Source of the DNA: Methanobacteriota archaeon
GTDB lineage: Archaea; Thermoplasmatota; Poseidoniia; Poseidoniales; SP79
Assembly: GCA_002715545.1 (NCBI GenBank)
Contig: PAZI01000003.1
Span: 1-9,034, forward strand
DNA length: 9,034 nucleotides
Reading direction: 5' to 3'
The number at the start of each line of letters is the position of its first letter. Position 1 is the stretch's first letter. Positions 5,898 to 9,034 of the stretch are shown here, piece after piece. The translations under genes were made by a program, and so were the position numbers. A model generated the notes under the pieces. It did not search any database. It was not told the DNA's origin and worked only from the letters and a program-made list of their open reading frames with translations.

Positions 5898-8800
5898 ATG
5901 CTCCAGAGAAACAAAGGGGGGGCCACCGGCGTCTTGCTCGTGGTCATAAGCACACTGAGCATGACCATACCTACCTCTGCTATTTTAATCGAGGAAGGAG
6001 ATGGGCGTGATGCTGGAGAGTGTGTAGCCGTCTTATGCATTTCAGAGGTCATGCCGAATCCAGATGGAACGGATAGTGATCCATGGCCAGCAGGAGAATG
6101 GGTAGAGCTCATCGCCATGAGCAATATCGGTGACCTTTCTGGATGGAAATTGATTGATAGCAGCGGAAGGAGTGCTGATATCGATGGGTATGTCTTCACT
6201 GATACAAATGACAGTGTTGAAAATATCCTTACGATAGAACAAGGGGGAGTGGTTCTTTTCTCAGCCTCAAGCGTATCTTCGTGGAGTATGAAGAATACAA
6301 ATGGGGGTATTTTTCTGCGTGATCCAGATGGCATTGATGTAGATGAGGCAAACTGGGCCACTCAGCAATCAGGAATATCAATCATCAGAATGAATACGAC
6401 TTCTGGACCTTGGACTGAATCAACTGTTCCTACCCCTGGATTGAATGGGGGAAGATTTCTGACCACAGAGAGATGTGTTGGGACAGTATGCATCAATGAG
6501 GTGATGATTGATCCTGAAGGAACTGATGGAAGAGGGTGGCCGGACGGCGAATGGATCGAGTTGAAAAGGATAGGAGGGGGAAGCGGGGATTGGACTGATT
6601 GGAGGATTCTTCACAAAGGAGAATCTCACAATCTAGAGGACATGATTGTTACGAACCTATCGAATGATAGTGTTGTATTACTTGATTGGGGAGGGAATGA
6701 CAATACCTCTGCCCTGACAAATACGCAGGATATGATCGCTCTATTGAATGTGCATATGGATGCTGTTCACATTCTCCAATGGGATGGGGTCATGGAAGGT
6801 GAAAGCATGATCTATGGAGAGGATGGGTGGAGGTTGGGGCCAGTACCAACACCTGGCATCATTGATCTGGAACCTGATGATGTGGGGAGAAGTAGTAAGA
6901 TATTCTTCTCTCGATTGATGCCGGGACAATCGGCGGGAATATCAGGCGAGTGGTGGGAAATCGAAAGTAGAGAAGAGGAGGATATCCAACTCTTTGGATG
7001 GAAGTTAAGATTTACACGACCAAGTGGTGGGATAGAAGATGGCGTCATCAGCATCGGTATAATAATCGGGGGAGGAGAACGACTTGCATTTGGAACCAAC
7101 CCCAGTGAATTACTAATCAGAGGAGGACCTGATTCAATCAACCTTGATCAGGCGATGAAATCGGCACCGGCGCTGACAGATGGTGGGGGTATGCTCGAGT
7201 TATTCGATCCCCAAGGGCGATTGATTGATGTTGTCGCATATGGAGATGTTTTAGCATCTTCAGACGGATGGATTGGGGAGCCCATACCCATACCTTCCAC
7301 TTCGACCCAGGGTTTGATCTGGTTGCGTGGAGATGGATGCCGAAATGCGATTGATACGAATTCATCAAGCGATTGGATGTTGGAGTGGAGAAAGTTAGGA
7401 GGATCTGTCTTCTGTGAACCGATTCAGGTTGAGGGGGGGGTTGATGTCACGCCAATGATTTCACCCGGTCCTGAGGCTCTTGTCCAACTCATTGAATGGC
7501 TCGATGGGGCAACTACTTCCATCGATGTACAGATGTATGAATTGATGAGCGTACACATTGCACAGGCATTGTTGAGAGCGGAGCTTCGTGGAGTGAATGT
7601 CACGCTTCTGCTTGAAGACAGCCCATTGGATGAGACGGTTGATCTGGAAATGATGCATGGTTATGCACAATTCCTTTCAGAATCTGGGGTAGACGTACGG
7701 CTCATCGGTTCTGATGATGAAATTAATGCTCAATCTCCTTATCGTTATCTTCATGCAAAAATTGCAGTACGTGATGGGTCTAGTATCTGGATAGGTTCAG
7801 GTAATTGGAAAGATTCGTCCTTTCCCATTGGTGATGCGCAGGGGAATCGAGAGAGGGGAGTTTTTGTTCACCACACAGAATTCGCCACCGAGGTATTGGA
7901 GCGGATGAAATATGATGCAAACATCTCTTTACCACATGTTAGAAAATGGAGTGAATATGATGGTTCATTCAAAGCTGTGGATGGATGGATCATGCCTAAT
8001 GCAGATCCGTTGCCCCCAGAACAAAGCGTGTCCTTTCCACCCACCATTCAAGTAGAACGCGCGAAGTTACTCACATGTCCAGATGAATGTGTTGAAGGCA
8101 TTGTTAAATTAATTGAAGAAGCTGAGCACTCACTTGATATTTCAGTTCAGGGGTTGAGTCTGAAGTGGGAGAGTGAATGGGGGGTTAACCCAATCATCGA
8201 AGCGATTGAACTAGCTGCTGAGAGGGGTGTGAGGGTCCGTCTATTGCACAATGGATACTACATGAATGATGATGTTAGGGCGGTCATCCAACGATTCAAT
8301 ATCGAATGGAATGAGACACTTGGTCATGATACATCTGCAATTCTAATGAATGTTGATCCCTCTATTCAAAAATTACATGATAAGACCTTGTTGATTGATA
8401 ATGAGGTTACTGTCCTTGGCTCACTGAACTTTGCGCCATCAGCTTTCTTGCGCAATAGAGAACACATGATTGTATTGAATTCTGATGATTTGACTGAATG
8501 GTTCGGAAGAATATTCGAAGAAGATTGGTTTCGTTTTGATAATATTACAGATACTGATGGTGATGGGTTAACTGATGGGTGGGAGGAGAGTAATGGGTTC
8601 AATCGATTCAGGGAAAATAGCACAGGAGGGCCTGATCAAGAGAGTGACCAGGATGAAGATGGGTTAGACGCCATGGATGAACAGCGATGGGGCGGAGACC
8701 CATACAATGCTGATACGGACGGAGATTGTATCCGTGATGACATAGAAGTGATGTGGGCCTTTAGAGAAGGAGTATTGGCTAAGTTGGCCGTCAGTACCAT

Positions 8801-9034
8801 CGATGCTAACAATGATGGCATATTGGATAATGCAACCGTCACATGTGATGGGGAGTTGATTATTGAACAAGAAATTGGTGATAATGTAAATGAAACAAAG
8901 GAAAATGTAAGTCTTGAGAATATCACAGATTTCGAAGCTGTTGACGAGGGTGAAGAAGTAATTGGAATCAGTGTACTACTGATTGGGGGGGTGATGTTCT
9001 TGCTCCTCACCGTAGCCATTGGTGTGAGTCTGAT
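5898..9034 (+). CDS. Secreted, membrane-anchored protein with lamin-tail and tandem phospholipase D domains (3' end outside window)
   Basis: Seen: an unbroken frame of 1045 codons with no stop before the window ends. Residues 1-28 form a signal peptide (basic start, VLLVVIS core, PTSA before probable cleavage). Lamin-tail domain 1 spans about 45-190 (CISEVMPNPDG...GEWVEL to VPTPGLN); domain 2 about 196-325 (CINEVMIDPEG...GEWIEL to VPTPGI); a weaker third about 333-510 (GEWWEIES, LFGWKLR, GRLIDVVAYGD). The first PLD domain is about 516-675 with H619-A-K621-x4-D626 followed by GSGN; the second about 710-880 with H827-D-K829-x4-D834 followed by GSLN, so both catalytic motifs are complete. Residues 885-955 hold Asp-rich calcium-binding-like repeats (DTDGDGLTDGWEE, DQDEDGLDAMDE, DTDGDCIRDDIE). 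A hydrophobic segment starts near 1021. Family knowledge: paired HKD motifs form one phosphodiesterase site acting on phospholipids or nucleic acids. It therefore probably acts outside the cell, tethered by its C-terminus; the substrate cannot be told. Confidence 0.88.
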   Translation, partial: MLQRNKGGATGVLLVVISTLSMTIPTSAILIEEGDGRDAGECVAVLCISEVMPNPDGTDSDPWPAGEWVELIAMSNIGDLSGWKLIDSSGRSADIDGYVFTDTNDSVENILTIEQGGVVLFSASSVSSWSMKNTNGGIFLRDPDGIDVDEANWATQQSGISIIRMNTTSGPWTESTVPTPGLNGGRFLTTERCVGTVCINEVMIDPEGTDGRGWPDGEWIELKRIGGGSGDWTDWRILHKGESHNLEDMIVTNLSNDSVVLLDWGGNDNTSALTNTQDMIALLNVHMDAVHILQWDGVMEGESMIYGEDGWRLGPVPTPGIIDLEPDDVGRSSKIFFSRLMPGQSAGISGEWWEIESREEEDIQLFGWKLRFTRPSGGIEDGVISIGIIIGGGERLAFGTNPSELLIRGGPDSINLDQAMKSAPALTDGGGMLELFDPQGRLIDVVAYGDVLASSDGWIGEPIPIPSTSTQGLIWLRGDGCRNAIDTNSSSDWMLEWRKLGGSVFCEPIQVEGGVDVTPMISPGPEALVQLIEWLDGATTSIDVQMYELMSVHIAQALLRAELRGVNVTLLLEDSPLDETVDLEMMHGYAQFLSESGVDVRLIGSDDEINAQSPYRYLHAKIAVRDGSSIWIGSGNWKDSSFPIGDAQGNRERGVFVHHTEFATEVLERMKYDANISLPHVRKWSEYDGSFKAVDGWIMPNADPLPPEQSVSFPPTIQVERAKLLTCPDECVEGIVKLIEEAEHSLDISVQGLSLKWESEWGVNPIIEAIELAAERGVRVRLLHNGYYMNDDVRAVIQRFNIEWNETLGHDTSAILMNVDPSIQKLHDKTLLIDNEVTVLGSLNFAPSAFLRNREHMIVLNSDDLTEWFGRIFEEDWFRFDNITDTDGDGLTDGWEESNGFNRFRENSTGGPDQESDQDEDGLDAMDEQRWGGDPYNADTDGDCIRDDIEVMWAFREGVLAKLAVSTIDANNDGILDNATVTCDGELIIEQEIGDNVNETKENVSLENITDFEAVDEGEEVIGISVLLIGGVMFLLLTVAIGVSL
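6021..6560 (+). repeat. Internal protein duplication of lamin-tail domain starts
   Basis: Two segments of the LTD-PLD protein align closely at protein level. The first begins with C42-x4-C47 then ISEVM, PDGTD, WPAGEWVEL. The second begins with C193-x4-C198 then INEVM, PEGTD, WPDGEWIEL. The underlying DNA has diverged, so this is an old domain duplication and not a recent tandem repeat. The paired cysteines in an exported protein may form disulfides, which is inference. Confidence 0.8.

Noticed and set aside
5831..6361. Minus-strand frame of 176 codons.
   Set aside because: It is antisense to the signal peptide and first lamin-tail domain of the plus-strand gene, and its own sequence shows only Ser/Pro-rich shadow composition.

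Overview
The window looks like part of an archaeal chromosome, most likely a marine Thermoplasmatota (Marine Group II/III, Poseidoniales-like). The evidence is a diphthine synthase (DphB), an archaeal/eukaryotic-type Trm5 tRNA m1G37 methyltransferase, a tRNA-Asp without an encoded CCA end, and a large exported lamin-tail/phospholipase-D protein with a C-terminal membrane anchor. The lineage is inferred from gene content and style; no marker phylogeny was possible. Genes are tightly packed, no non-coding stretch reaches 300 bp, and both window ends cut through genes.

Left part (1-1316, minus strand): a 5'-complete gene running off the left edge. It has an acidic/proline-rich N-terminal region, a class II aldolase/adducin-like domain with a degraded metal site, a short Trp/Asp/Glu stretch, and a Gly/Pro-rich GGPGP tail encoded by a 15/24-bp DNA minisatellite. 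A 113-bp gap follows, holding a probable TATA box for tRNA-Asp(GTC) at 1430-1502.

Translation-modification core (1538-3551): trm5 (minus) converges on the tRNA and diverges from dphB (plus) across only 28 bp. Trm5 methylates G37 of tRNAs, and the neighbouring tRNA-Asp carries G37. DphB makes the diphthine precursor on elongation factor 2. A co-directional gene for a 551-residue protein I do not recognise follows dphB closely (3576-5231). Its start is odd: GTG next to a C7 run, with an ATG in another frame that one missing C would join to the gene.

Right part (5219-9034): a MogA/MoaB-type molybdopterin adenylyltransferase (minus) overlaps the end of the unknown gene by 13 bp. Diverging from it is a long gene, open at the right edge, for a secreted, membrane-anchored protein. 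It carries a signal peptide, two clear and one probable lamin-tail domain, two complete HxKx4D phospholipase-D motifs, Asp-rich calcium-binding-like repeats and a C-terminal hydrophobic segment.

No mobile element, CRISPR array or classical defence operon was seen. The points most worth a second look are the silk-like tail on a degenerate aldolase domain, the unknown dphB-linked protein with its C7 start, and the LTD-PLD surface protein with G7 and G8 tracts.
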